A stretch of DNA of 7,283 nucleotides from Acidobacteriota bacterium (lineage in GTDB: Bacteria; Acidobacteriota; Vicinamibacteria; Vicinamibacterales; UBA8438): the NCBI GenBank assembly GCA_011523485.1, contig WTGR01000438.1:1-7283 (forward strand), written 5' to 3'. Both the position numbers and the translations under genes were made by a program. The notes beneath the pieces are model-generated. The model did no database searches and had not been told where the DNA came from. It saw only the letters and a list, made by a program, of their open reading frames with translations. The stretch's first letter is position 1, and each line of letters starts with the position of its first letter. Shown here piece after piece: positions 1 through 6,685 of this stretch.

Positions 1-1
1 G

Positions 2-1588
2 TACCTGTCGAGCCGGCGGCTGGCGGAGGTGGAGCTCATCGCCCACCAGACGACGATCGCGCGGTACCTGGACGCCGTGACGGCCGACGTCCGGCAGATG
101 TACGAGAACGCGGCGCACGCGATGCTCGACATCCCGGCCGAGGTGCTGGCCGCGAAGCGGTTCGACGACATCGGCCGGCACTTCGACGCGGTCGACACGT
201 CGGCGGCCAGACTGCTGTTCGCTGCGACGTTGGATGGATGCCTGTGCCTGACGCGGTACTACGATCCGGCGGCCGGCACGATGAGCATCGGCGCCGAGCC
301 CGACGTCGAGGTGGTGGTGCTGCGCGCCAGCACGCTGCTGCGCCTGCGGCAGCAGCAGTGGCTGGGCCTCGACGTGTCCGGGTTGGACGTCGACGAGGCG
401 GATCCCGCCAATCGGGTCGTCTATCGCTTCGTCACCGGCGCCGCCGGGAACGCAATCGGCCTCGTGGGTTTCGTGCTGGATACGGATCGGTTCGAGGGCG
501 AGTACTTGCCTCGCGCAATCGAGGAGATGCTGGATCTGCTGCCCGGCGGGGTGCCGGACAACCTGATCGTGCGCGTGTCCGACCCGCACGGACGCGTCGT
601 GACGGGCACCCACGACGGCGCCGGACAATCGGACGTGCTGGCGGCGCGATTCGACTTCGTGTTTCGGGACTGGGAGCTGTCCGCGCGCAGCCGGCACACG
701 GCCGCCGCGCGGATTCTCGAGTCGAATGCGTTCTCGAGCTGGGCGTTGACCGTTACGATGTCCGTCTCGGTGATCGTCGGCGTGCTGCTGACGTGGCGCG
801 CGGCGGGCCGGGAGCGGCGTCTCTCCCGCATACGGAACGCGTTCGTGGCCAACGTATCCCATGAGTTGCGCACGCCGCTGGCGTCGATAGCGGTGTTCGG
901 CGAGTTCCTGCGTTGCGGGCGCGTCACGTCGCCGGAGAAGATCGTCGAGTACGGCGGCCACATCGAGCACGATAGCAATCGCCTGCGCCACCTCATCGAC
1001 AACGTTCTGGACTTCGCACGCATCGAGTCCGCGGCGGTGGAGTACCGCCGGGAGGACGCGGCGATGGAGGACTCGGTAGGAGCCGCCGTCAGTGCGGTGG
1101 ATGCGCGCCGCGAACGGGACGGCTTCACCATCCTGGTGACCTGCCCCGATTCCCTGCTGCCGGCGGTCCGCATCGACGAAGAAGCCATGACGCGGGTCTT
1201 CGTCAATCTGCTCGACAACGCGATGAAGTACTCGGGCCGATCGCGGCGGGTTCGCGTGGATCTGTCCTGTCGCGACGAGGGCGTCGCCGTGTCCGTAACC
1301 GATTTCGGCATGGGGATCGCGCCCGAGGAGCAGGAGCGGATCTTCGATCGGTTCTACCGGACGACCGCGCCGGCCGACGACGGCGTCGCCGGCACCGGCC
1401 TCGGACTGGCGATCGTCCGGCAGGTCGTGCACGCGCACGGCGGGAGGGTCGAGGTCGACAGCCGCCCGGGCCGCGGCGCGACCTTCACCGTGGTGATTCC
1501 GGCGGTCGGTGCGTCGGCGGTCCGCGACGGCGTTGGCGTTTCCAGCACGGAGGAGGGTCCGGGGATGGAAGCCGGGGCCCGGGCCTGA
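2..1588 (+). CDS. Sensor histidine kinase, 5'-truncated by window edge
   Basis: Membrane-bound sensor kinase of a two-component system. It would autophosphorylate on His and pass the phosphate to the adjacent regulator. The frame is open to the left edge, so the true start lies outside the window. Counting from the internal GTG at position 29, residues 1-235 are an input region I cannot assign to a known domain. One membrane segment is visible at about 237-256, and a first one presumably lies upstream. The HisKA H-box follows (VSHELRTPL, His278). The HATPase_c domain has an N-box ([11 protein letters not shown], Asn393/Asn397), a G1 box (DFGMGI, 425-430) with the F-box-like ERIFDRFYR, and a G2 box (GTGLGL, 455-460). 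All catalytic motifs look intact. A Gly/Ala/Glu-rich tail of about 28 residues extends past the ATPase domain. The response regulator starts 20 bp downstream, so the two are very likely co-transcribed. The signal it senses cannot be read from the sequence. Confidence 0.95.
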   Translation, partial: YLSSRRLAEVELIAHQTTIARYLDAVTADVRQMYENAAHAMLDIPAEVLAAKRFDDIGRHFDAVDTSAARLLFAATLDGCLCLTRYYDPAAGTMSIGAEPDVEVVVLRASTLLRLRQQQWLGLDVSGLDVDEADPANRVVYRFVTGAAGNAIGLVGFVLDTDRFEGEYLPRAIEEMLDLLPGGVPDNLIVRVSDPHGRVVTGTHDGAGQSDVLAARFDFVFRDWELSARSRHTAAARILESNAFSSWALTVTMSVSVIVGVLLTWRAAGRERRLSRIRNAFVANVSHELRTPLASIAVFGEFLRCGRVTSPEKIVEYGGHIEHDSNRLRHLIDNVLDFARIESAAVEYRREDAAMEDSVGAAVSAVDARRERDGFTILVTCPDSLLPAVRIDEEAMTRVFVNLLDNAMKYSGRSRRVRVDLSCRDEGVAVSVTDFGMGIAPEEQERIFDRFYRTTAPADDGVAGTGLGLAIVRQVVHAHGGRVEVDSRPGRGATFTVVIPAVGASAVRDGVGVSSTEEGPGMEAGARA

Positions 1589-1608
1589 ACGCACCGGATA
1601 GAGGGGCC

Positions 1609-2292
1609 GTGAGCAGAATCCTGATCGTCGAGGACGATCGTTCCCTGGCAACCGCGCTGTCGGAGGGGCTGCAGTACGAGGGCCACGTGACGCTGCTGGC
1701 GCGCGACGGCGCCGCCGGCCTGCGCCTGGCCGGCCAGGGCGGGATCGATCTCGTCATTCTCGACGTCATGCTGCCCGAAGTGAACGGCGTCGACGTCTGC
1801 CGGAGGCTGCGATCGCGCGGGAGCACGATTCCGATCGTCATGCTCACCTCGAAGAGCCAGGAGCTCGACAAGGTCGTCGGCCTGAAGGCGGGGGCGGACG
1901 ACTACATCACGAAGCCGTTCAGCTTCATGGAGCTCCTCGCGCGCGTCGAGGCCGTCCTGCGCCGCTCGCGACGGTTCGCGGAGCAGGCCCATACCTACGC
2001 GTTCGGAGACGTGACGCTGAACTTCAGGACCCGCGAGGTCACGAAAGGGAAGAAGCCCCTGGCGTTGCAGCCGCGCGAGTTCCGGCTGCTCGAGTACTTC
2101 ATCGAGCATCGCGGCGAGGTGGTGGGGCGGGATCAGCTCCTGGACTCTGTCTGGGGCCACGGCGCGGTTTCGCCGCTGACCCGCACCGTCGACATGCACA
2201 TCGCCAAGCTGCGCCAGAAGATAGAGGACGACTCGTCGGATCCCCGCTGGATCGTCACCGTGCACCGCGTCGGCTACCGGTTCACCGGATAG
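1609..2292 (+). CDS. OmpR/PhoB-family response regulator
   Basis: DNA-binding response regulator of 227 aa, the normal length for the family. The receiver domain (about 1-118) has the acidic pair Glu8/Asp9-Asp10, the phosphoacceptor Asp52 (LVILDVMLP), the switch Thr80 (VMLTS) and Lys102 (TKPFS). The C-terminal winged-helix domain (about 127-227) carries the family signatures [24 protein letters not shown] and the terminal VHRVGYRF. The GTG start is preceded by a purine-rich GAGGGG, although the spacing is tight. It begins the standard [10 protein letters not shown] strand, so the start is convincing. The gene follows the kinase by 20 bp and is almost certainly its partner. Its position directly upstream of the lasso operon, same strand, makes that operon a candidate target. 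It could equally be autoregulatory or act elsewhere. Confidence 0.96.
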   Translation: MSRILIVEDDRSLATALSEGLQYEGHVTLLARDGAAGLRLAGQGGIDLVILDVMLPEVNGVDVCRRLRSRGSTIPIVMLTSKSQELDKVVGLKAGADDYITKPFSFMELLARVEAVLRRSRRFAEQAHTYAFGDVTLNFRTREVTKGKKPLALQPREFRLLEYFIEHRGEVVGRDQLLDSVWGHGAVSPLTRTVDMHIAKLRQKIEDDSSDPRWIVTVHRVGYRFTG

Positions 2293-2310
2293 CGCCGCCA
2301 GACCCGTCGC

Positions 2311-2330
2311 GGGGCTCCGTGTTCGGCCCC
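2311..2330 (+). terminator. Weak hairpin just after the response regulator
   Basis: GGGGC (2311-2315) can pair with GCCCC (2326-2330) around a loop of about 10 nt, starting 18 bp past the regulator stop codon. No T-run follows; the next bases are C-rich. It is therefore not a convincing intrinsic terminator and could be chance in GC-rich DNA. Read-through from the two-component genes into the lasso operon cannot be excluded. Confidence 0.2.
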
Positions 2331-2362
2331 ATCCCCCACCGGCCGCAACCGTTCACGGCCAT

Positions 2363-2388
2363 GCAAGCAAGAGATCGCCAGTGCTTGC
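2363..2388. promoter_or_regulatory. Inverted repeat GCAAGCA-N12-TGCTTGC
   Basis: A perfect 7-bp inverted repeat, GCAAGCA (2363-2369) and TGCTTGC (2382-2388), with a 12-bp spacer. It lies in the 253-bp region between the response regulator and the lasso precursor. It could be an operator or an RNA hairpin. The absence of a T-run argues against a terminator. No binding protein can be named. Confidence 0.3.
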
Positions 2389-2426
2389 GCGGCGCGGTGT
2401 ACGCGATGGCGTTGCGTCGACTGCCG

Positions 2427-2444
2427 TGACATTGACGCATGTCA
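2427..2444. promoter_or_regulatory. Operator-like inverted repeat TGACAT-N6-ATGTCA
   Basis: A perfect 6-bp inverted repeat (TGACAT, TGACGC, ATGTCA read in order) centred about 110 bp upstream of the precursor ATG. It contains the -35-like hexamer TTGACG (2432-2437), though no good -10 lies 16-18 bp downstream. TGAC recurs at 2433 and 2455, giving a mixture of direct and inverted half-sites. It is a candidate binding site for the adjacent response regulator. OmpR/PhoB-type regulators more often bind direct repeats, so the assignment is only an inference. Confidence 0.35.
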
Positions 2445-2545
2445 TCGAACCGGCTGACCGGATGCAATGTCTTCCCCCGGCCCCGACCCCACAATACGTT
2501 CACATCCGGCGGCGCCGCCGCCATATCCAGAATGGGGAGGAAAGA

Positions 2546-2689
2546 ATGACTGCACCGCGCAACTGCCGCCGCAAGAAGACGTACGTCACGCCGCGAGTCG
2601 TCGATTTCGGGGCCATCGACGCCATGACCGGCGATTGCTTCGGACTCTGCCTCGACGGCATGAACGGCGGATTGTTCTGGGGTCCCTGA
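2546..2689 (+). CDS. Lasso peptide precursor (A protein), 47 aa
   Basis: Ribosomally made precursor of a lasso peptide. The ATG is chosen because GGGGAGG (2534-2540) sits 5 bp upstream; the same frame is open further upstream but has no such site there. The leader contains YVTPRVVDFGAIDAMT (residues 13-28). This matches the known lasso leader pattern YxxPxLxxxGxxxxxT in exact spacing, with Val18 for Leu. YxxP is the part bound by the B1 protein, and the Thr is normally the penultimate leader residue. The core lies within GDCFGLCLDGMNGGLFWGP (29-47). Asp37 is the only acidic residue after position 30, so it must be the ring acceptor. That gives a 9-membered ring if the core starts at Gly29, or an 8-membered ring if it starts at Asp30. 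Cys31 and Cys35 both lie in the ring. Leu43-Phe44-Trp45 are possible steric plugs. The downstream B2, C and B1 genes confirm the class. I do not recognise the peptide. Confidence 0.93.
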   Translation: MTAPRNCRRKKTYVTPRVVDFGAIDAMTGDCFGLCLDGMNGGLFWGP

Positions 2690-2705
2690 TTCCATTCCCT
2701 CGGAC

Positions 2706-2754
2706 CCGGGTCGTCGGGCGGACGGGTCGACGCGCCGCCCGCTCGACGATTCGG
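2706..2754 (+). promoter_or_regulatory. Strong stem-loop between precursor and B2 genes
   Basis: In the 89-bp gap after the precursor stop codon, 2706-2715 pairs with 2745-2754 (10 pairs, two of them G-U). Inside that, GGGCGG (2716-2721) pairs with CCGCCC (2735-2740), with a 4-nt bulge at 2741-2744 and a 13-nt loop. No T-run follows, so it is not a classical terminator. It sits where RiPP operons often need abundant precursor mRNA and less enzyme mRNA, so it may be an mRNA-stability, processing or attenuation element. GC-rich DNA raises the chance background, but 16 pairs is well above what I would expect to find by accident. Confidence 0.5.
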
Positions 2755-2778
2755 CTCGAGCGTTGCGGGGAGCAGTCG

Positions 2779-3198
2779 ATGACTACGGCTTTCGACGGTT
2801 CGCGAACGGGTCTCTCGATGCAGGCGTTCCTGATCTTCGTGCTTCTGGACGTCGGATTTCTCGTCCTCGGATTTCCCCGGACGTACCGGTTCACGAGATG
2901 GTGGGTTGGAGTGGCGCGCGCGGCGGTATCGACAGCGCCCGAGCGTCACGTGGAACGGACCATGGCGGCCGTGCGAACCGCCACGCGCTACTACTGGCGG
3001 CGCGGGCTGGATTGCCTGCCCAGGGCTCTGACCATCTACGTGCTCTTGCGGCGCCGGGGCGTTCCCGCGACGCTGCATATCGGCGTGAAGCGCTATCCGT
3101 TCGGCGCCCACGCCTGGGTCGAATGCCTCGGCGACGTGCTGGACGATTCGATTGACGATTGGCGGCACGAGCCCTACGCGTCGATCATCTCGACCTGA
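2779..3198 (+). CDS. Lasso peptide leader peptidase (B2, transglutaminase-like)
   Basis: Cysteine protease of the transglutaminase-like fold that removes the leader from the lasso precursor. It has 139 aa, the usual size of a stand-alone B2. The ATG at 2779 is preceded by GGGGAG (2767-2772) at good spacing. The frame extends upstream over the precursor gene, but those starts lack support. A hydrophobic N-terminal stretch (about 14-32) is followed by a basic/aromatic segment, as is common in B2 proteins. The catalytic Cys79 lies in LDCLPRALTIYVLLRRRG. His111 lies in FGAHAWVE, and the acid is probably Asp123 in GDVLDD. Family hallmarks such as LHIGVKRYPFGAHAWVE are clear. It stands 30 bp before the cyclase. 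No B1 domain is fused to it; that function is encoded separately at 5088, as in other split-B systems. Confidence 0.92.
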   Translation: MTTAFDGSRTGLSMQAFLIFVLLDVGFLVLGFPRTYRFTRWWVGVARAAVSTAPERHVERTMAAVRTATRYYWRRGLDCLPRALTIYVLLRRRGVPATLHIGVKRYPFGAHAWVECLGDVLDDSIDDWRHEPYASIIST

Positions 3199-3228
3199 AC
3201 CTGTCGGGCAGCGACAAAGGACAAACGG

Positions 3229-5100
3229 ATGCAAGCTATCGGCGGCGTATGCCGTCTCGATGGGGGCCCGGTCGATCGCGCGATGGTCGGGTGGATGAAC
3301 GATGCGGCGCAGCTCCTGTTGCCCTGTCGCCGGAGGTCCTGGACCCAGGGCTCCATCGGACTCTTCTGCGCTTCGCCCCACGTCGGCGCAACGGGTCCGG
3401 TGGATGCGGAGCCTGCGGGCGACGGTCCGGGGCAGCGCACGCTCGTCTTCGACGGTCGATTGGACAACCGGGAGGAGCTGGTTGCCGAGCTCCGCCGGCA
3501 CGGCGCCCGGCCGGGGGCGTCCGACGTCGCGTTGACGCTCGCGGCGTACGCCGCCTGGGGCGACGACTGCGCGTCGAAGCTGATTGGAGACTTCGCGTTC
3601 GCCCTCTGGGACGCCGCCCGGCGCCGGTTGCTGTGCGTCCGGGATCCGCTCGGGGTACGGCCGCTGTACATGGAGCTGCGGGACGACGTGGTGTGTTTCG
3701 CCACGCAGATCAGGCAGATTCTGGCCGCACGCCCGCACACGCCGGCGTTCGATCTGGAGTTCGTCGCGGACCGGCTCGCGCACGGCGTCGATCGGGCCGA
3801 CGCCGCCTGCACGCCGTATCGGGGCGTGTCGCGGCTCAAGCCCGGCCACCGCCTGATCGCGGCGGACGGGCGCGTGCGGATCGAACGGTACTGGGAGTGG
3901 AGCAGCGGGGAAGCCGCGGCCGATAGAGACCTCCGCGAGTATGTCGACCGGTTCCGGGAGACGTTCTCCAGCGCGGTTGCGAGTCGGATGCGCGGCGCGG
4001 GCAGGCTCTGGTCGGACCTCTCGGGCGGCCTCGACTCGTCGTCGATCGTGAGCGTCGCGGCCCGCCGGCGAGGCGGTTCCCGGTTGTCGGCCATCAGCGT
4101 CGTGTTCGACCGGTCGACGTTGAGCGACGAACGGCAGTGGGCCGCCGCCGTGGCGCGCACCCTGGGTGTCGACCGGCATTGCATCGACGGCGACGCGCAA
4201 CCGCCGTTCACACGGCTCACCGAGGCCGTCCGGTACTGGGAGGAGCCCCATGCCGCCACGGCGTTCTTCGGCGTGCACCGGCAGTACCAGCGGCTGATGG
4301 GCGGCGCCGGCGTACCGATCCTGCTCACCGGCATCGGCGCCGAAGCGGTCGTCATGAGCAAGCAGCAGTCGCCGGTGCATCTCGCGGATCTGGCGCGCCG
4401 CGGGCGACTGGCGGCGCTCTGGCGCGAGCTCGGCCGCTGGCAGCGAGCGCTCGGGATCCCGCTGGGCAACGTCGCGTCGCGGTACTGCCTGCGACCGCTG
4501 GCGAGCCGTCCCCTGATCAGCCACGGGCGGTTGCCGGAGATACCGGGCTGGATCGCACGCCCCTTCGCGCGCCGGTGGAACCTGGAGGGGCGCGCCCGGA
4601 ACGGGAGCATGCCGCCGGCGCGGCGGGGCGTGGCCGATCAGTGGCACGTCGAGAGGGTCGGCCGCATCAGCGGTTTCCTGTTGCGGGGCTGCCTGGAGAA
4701 GGCGTGCGACATACGGTACCCGTTCCTGCACCGGCCGCTCGTCGAGCTGGCGCTCGCGACGCCGTGGAGCCTGAAGGCCGTGCCGGGAGAAACGAAGGCG
4801 CTCCTGCGCCGCGCAATGGAGGGCGTGCTGCCGGAGGAGGTCAGACGACGCACGCAGAACGCCTCGACCGGCCACGCGGCCTACACCGGCCTGCGCCGGG
4901 AATGGCCGGTTCTCGAGCGCATCGTCGCGTCGTCGATGCTGGCCGAACTGGGCGCGGTCGATCGTGAACGGCTGCGCAACGCCCTGCACCTCGCCCGCCA
5001 GGGACACGCGTTCGATCTCGGCGGGCTCGTCTCGACGTTGACGCTGGATGCGTGGCTGCAGCACGCCGCCCGCAAGGGAGATTCCGCATGGCTGAGCTGA
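3229..5100 (+). CDS. Lasso cyclase (C protein, asparagine synthetase-like)
   Basis: ATP-dependent macrolactam synthetase that adenylates the ring Asp side chain and joins it to the core N-terminus. It has 623 aa, the typical length. AAAGGA (3216-3221) is the ribosome site. The N-terminal half (about 1-220) is a class II glutaminase-type domain with motifs such as FDGRLDNREEL and GDFAFALWD. It has Gln2 in place of the catalytic Cys2, as expected for lasso cyclases, which do not use glutamine. The synthetase half carries the PP-loop SGGLDSSS (265-272) for ATP, then LLTGIGAEAVV (365-375), RYPFLHRPLVELAL (496-509) and ETKALLRRAMEGVLP (521-535). Two expected active-site positions differ: GxG(G/S)DE reads GIGAEA (368-373), and the Lys usual in the RxK segment after VLPEEV appears as Gln543. 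Whether this lowers activity or marks a subfamily is unknown. Its end overlaps the B1 gene by 13 bp. Confidence 0.93.
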   Translation: MQAIGGVCRLDGGPVDRAMVGWMNDAAQLLLPCRRRSWTQGSIGLFCASPHVGATGPVDAEPAGDGPGQRTLVFDGRLDNREELVAELRRHGARPGASDVALTLAAYAAWGDDCASKLIGDFAFALWDAARRRLLCVRDPLGVRPLYMELRDDVVCFATQIRQILAARPHTPAFDLEFVADRLAHGVDRADAACTPYRGVSRLKPGHRLIAADGRVRIERYWEWSSGEAAADRDLREYVDRFRETFSSAVASRMRGAGRLWSDLSGGLDSSSIVSVAARRRGGSRLSAISVVFDRSTLSDERQWAAAVARTLGVDRHCIDGDAQPPFTRLTEAVRYWEEPHAATAFFGVHRQYQRLMGGAGVPILLTGIGAEAVVMSKQQSPVHLADLARRGRLAALWRELGRWQRALGIPLGNVASRYCLRPLASRPLISHGRLPEIPGWIARPFARRWNLEGRARNGSMPPARRGVADQWHVERVGRISGFLLRGCLEKACDIRYPFLHRPLVELALATPWSLKAVPGETKALLRRAMEGVLPEEVRRRTQNASTGHAAYTGLRREWPVLERIVASSMLAELGAVDRERLRNALHLARQGHAFDLGGLVSTLTLDAWLQHAARKGDSAWLS

Positions 5101-5354
5101 GGATTGCCGACCATGCGCATTCCGTTCGCATGGACGATCAGGTCATCGTGGCCGACATGCGGTCGGGGCGCTACCTGGGACTCGACGACGTCGGCGCCAG
5201 GGTATGGGACCTGATCGGGGAGGGCGCTACGCGTGCGTGCATCGTCGAGCGCCTGTCCGCGGAGTACGACGTGGCCGGCGGGATCCTCGAACGCGACGTG
5301 CAGCGACTCCTTCAGGACCTGCTGCGGCGTCGCCTCGTCGAGTACGCGAGTTGA
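5088..5354 (+). CDS. Lasso leader-binding protein (B1, PqqD-like RRE)
   Basis: Small stand-alone RiPP recognition element of 88 aa that binds the precursor leader and delivers it to B2. The fold is the PqqD winged helix-turn-helix. An N-terminal beta region (DDQVIVADMRSGRYLGLDDVGARVWDLI in outline) shows the family pattern of a strand pair, then Y-x-L-x-x-x-G-x-x-(V/I)-W. The helices IVERLSAEYDV and LERDVQRLLQDLLRRRLVEY follow. The ATG at 5088 is chosen over the in-frame one at 5052 because AAGGGAG (5074-5080) precedes it by 7 bp and the family begins here. The start lies inside the cyclase gene (13-bp overlap), which suggests translational coupling. It is the last gene of the operon; the next gene is convergent, 21 bp away, with no visible terminator between them. 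Confidence 0.92.
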   Translation: MAELRIADHAHSVRMDDQVIVADMRSGRYLGLDDVGARVWDLIGEGATRACIVERLSAEYDVAGGILERDVQRLLQDLLRRRLVEYAS

Positions 5355-5375
5355 CGTGCCCGCTCGCTCCGCCGG

Positions 5376-6638
5376 TCAGTCGACGATGGCGGCGTAGACG
5401 GCGGCCGTGAACGCTTCGCGGAACCCGTTGCCGTAGGCCGGCGACGCCGCTCCCATGATGACGGTCACCATGTCCTCCTCCGGGTCGATGAAGAAGCGGG
5501 TGCCGGAGGATCCGTCCCACCAGAACGTGCCCTCGCTGACCGGCAGGGGAGACGCGTCCTCGTCCATCACGACGCAGAAGCCGAGCGTCCAGCCGCGGCC
5601 GGGCTGCGGGTTGCCGAAGCCGATCGGCAGCAGGGCGTCGGGCACGCGGTTGACGGTCATCAGCGCCACGGTGGACGGCTGCAGGATCCGGACGCCGTCG
5701 AGCTCGCCTTCATTGAGAAACATCTGAGAGAACCGCAGGTAGTCGCGCACGGTCGAGACGAGCCCGACGCCGCCCTCGATCAGCGCCGGCGGCTCGGTGA
5801 AGGGCACGGCCTCGATGGAGTACGGGCGCAGCTCGCCGTCCGGCCCGGGCCGGTAGGCGGGGCCGAAGCGGTCGGCGCGGGAGGGATCGACCCGAAAGAC
5901 GGTGTCGGTCATCCCGAGCGGCTCGAACACGCGCTCCCGGAGGAACTCGTCGAAGGGCATCCCGGACCAGACCTCGACCAGACGGCCGAGGATGGTGGTG
6001 GATACGCCGTAGCGCCAGCGGGTTCCGGGATCCTCGAACAGCGGCACCCGCGCGGCGTTGTCCACCATCTGCGGCAGCGTGATCGAGCGCAGCCGCACCT
6101 GCTCGGCGCGATAGATGGCGGATCCGCGGCTCCCGAGACCGGAGGTGTGCAGCAGGAGGTGTTCGACGGTCATCTCCGCGGCCCGCGGCCGGGTCGCCGC
6201 CATGTCGGGGTTGGATGCATCCGTGAAGACGCGCTGGTCCGCGAACTCCGGCAGGTACAGGGAGACCGGGTCGTCGAGCTCGAAGCGGTCTTCCTCCCAC
6301 AGGATCATCACGGCCAGGCTCGTGATGGGGCGCGTCATGGAATAGAGGCGGAAGAGGGCGTCTTCGCGCATCGCGAGGCCGCGTTCGCGGTCGAGCGCGC
6401 CGAGCGCTTCGAGATAGACCAGTCGGCCCTGTCTGACCACCCCGGCCACGACGCCCGCGATGTCGCCCGCCTCGACGTGGGTCCGGAGCCGGGCGGTCGC
6501 CTCTTCCAGCCGCTCGGCAGAGAGTCCCACGGCTTCGGGCGCGGCCCGCGGCAACCCCTGCGCGCTTGCGGGGGGCGGGACGCTCCCGGCCGCGACCGCG
6601 GTGAGACAGACGGCGACGAGGGTGAGCCTGCAGGTCAT
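5376..6638 (-). CDS. Exported serine hydrolase, beta-lactamase/esterase family
   Basis: Penicillin-binding-protein-like serine hydrolase (class C beta-lactamase / family VIII esterase group), 420 aa from the ATG at 6638-6636. That start is chosen over the one at 6695 because AAGGAG lies 7 bp upstream (plus-strand 6646-6651) and it opens a clean signal peptide (about 1-26: MTCR, hydrophobic core, PASAQ cleavage region). The protein therefore probably acts in the periplasm or outside. Ser100 heads the active-site tetrad SMTR (100-103), where the family norm is SxxK, so the general-base Lys is Arg here. Tyr210 (RWRYGVST) fits the second motif, and WWDGSSGTRF (373-382) occupies the place of KTG/W-x-G. 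Other family marks are LLLHTSGLGS and ALIEGGVGLVSTVRDYLRFSQMFLNEGELDGVRIL. The substrate is unknown. The gene is convergent to the lasso operon, and a functional link is not shown. Confidence 0.9.
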   Translation of the reverse strand: MTCRLTLVAVCLTAVAAGSVPPPASAQGLPRAAPEAVGLSAERLEEATARLRTHVEAGDIAGVVAGVVRQGRLVYLEALGALDRERGLAMREDALFRLYSMTRPITSLAVMILWEEDRFELDDPVSLYLPEFADQRVFTDASNPDMAATRPRAAEMTVEHLLLHTSGLGSRGSAIYRAEQVRLRSITLPQMVDNAARVPLFEDPGTRWRYGVSTTILGRLVEVWSGMPFDEFLRERVFEPLGMTDTVFRVDPSRADRFGPAYRPGPDGELRPYSIEAVPFTEPPALIEGGVGLVSTVRDYLRFSQMFLNEGELDGVRILQPSTVALMTVNRVPDALLPIGFGNPQPGRGWTLGFCVVMDEDASPLPVSEGTFWWDGSSGTRFFIDPEEDMVTVIMGAASPAYGNGFREAFTAAVYAAIVD

Positions 6639-6655
6639 GACGTTGCTCCTTCGCG

Positions 6656-6669
6656 GCCTGCCGGCAGGC
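6656..6669. promoter_or_regulatory. 14-bp perfect palindrome upstream of serine hydrolase
   Basis: GCCTGCCGGCAGGC is a perfect palindrome lying 17 bp upstream of the hydrolase start codon, in its leader region. It could be an operator or form a small hairpin near the ribosome site. Its GC content makes chance occurrence fairly likely, and no binding factor can be named. Confidence 0.25.
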
Positions 6670-6685
6670 GGCCCGCGTTCCGTGC

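Noticed and set aside
421..1311. 296-codon minus-strand frame opposite the histidine kinase
   Set aside because: Ser/Arg/Thr-rich low-complexity translation with no domain, opposite clear HisKA/HATPase motifs.
2274..2463. Repeated ACCGG-N3-ACCGGAT-like strings at about 2277 and 2449
   Set aside because: The first copy is the coding sequence for the conserved YRFTG end of the response regulator, so the resemblance is probably coincidental.
2381..2545. Upstream in-frame extension of the lasso precursor
   Set aside because: The GGGGAGG site fits the ATG at 2546, and the leader motif has normal spacing from that start. The extension is Arg-rich and overlaps the dyads.
2467..2778. Upstream in-frame extension of the B2 peptidase
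   Set aside because: It would overlap the precursor gene and the stem-loop, and is Arg/Pro-rich. The start at 2779 has a ribosome site and gives the family length.
2500..5064. 854-codon open frame on the minus strand across the lasso operon
   Set aside because: It is antisense to four well-supported genes. Its translation is Arg/Pro/Ala-rich without recognisable domains, as expected of a shadow frame in GC-rich coding DNA.
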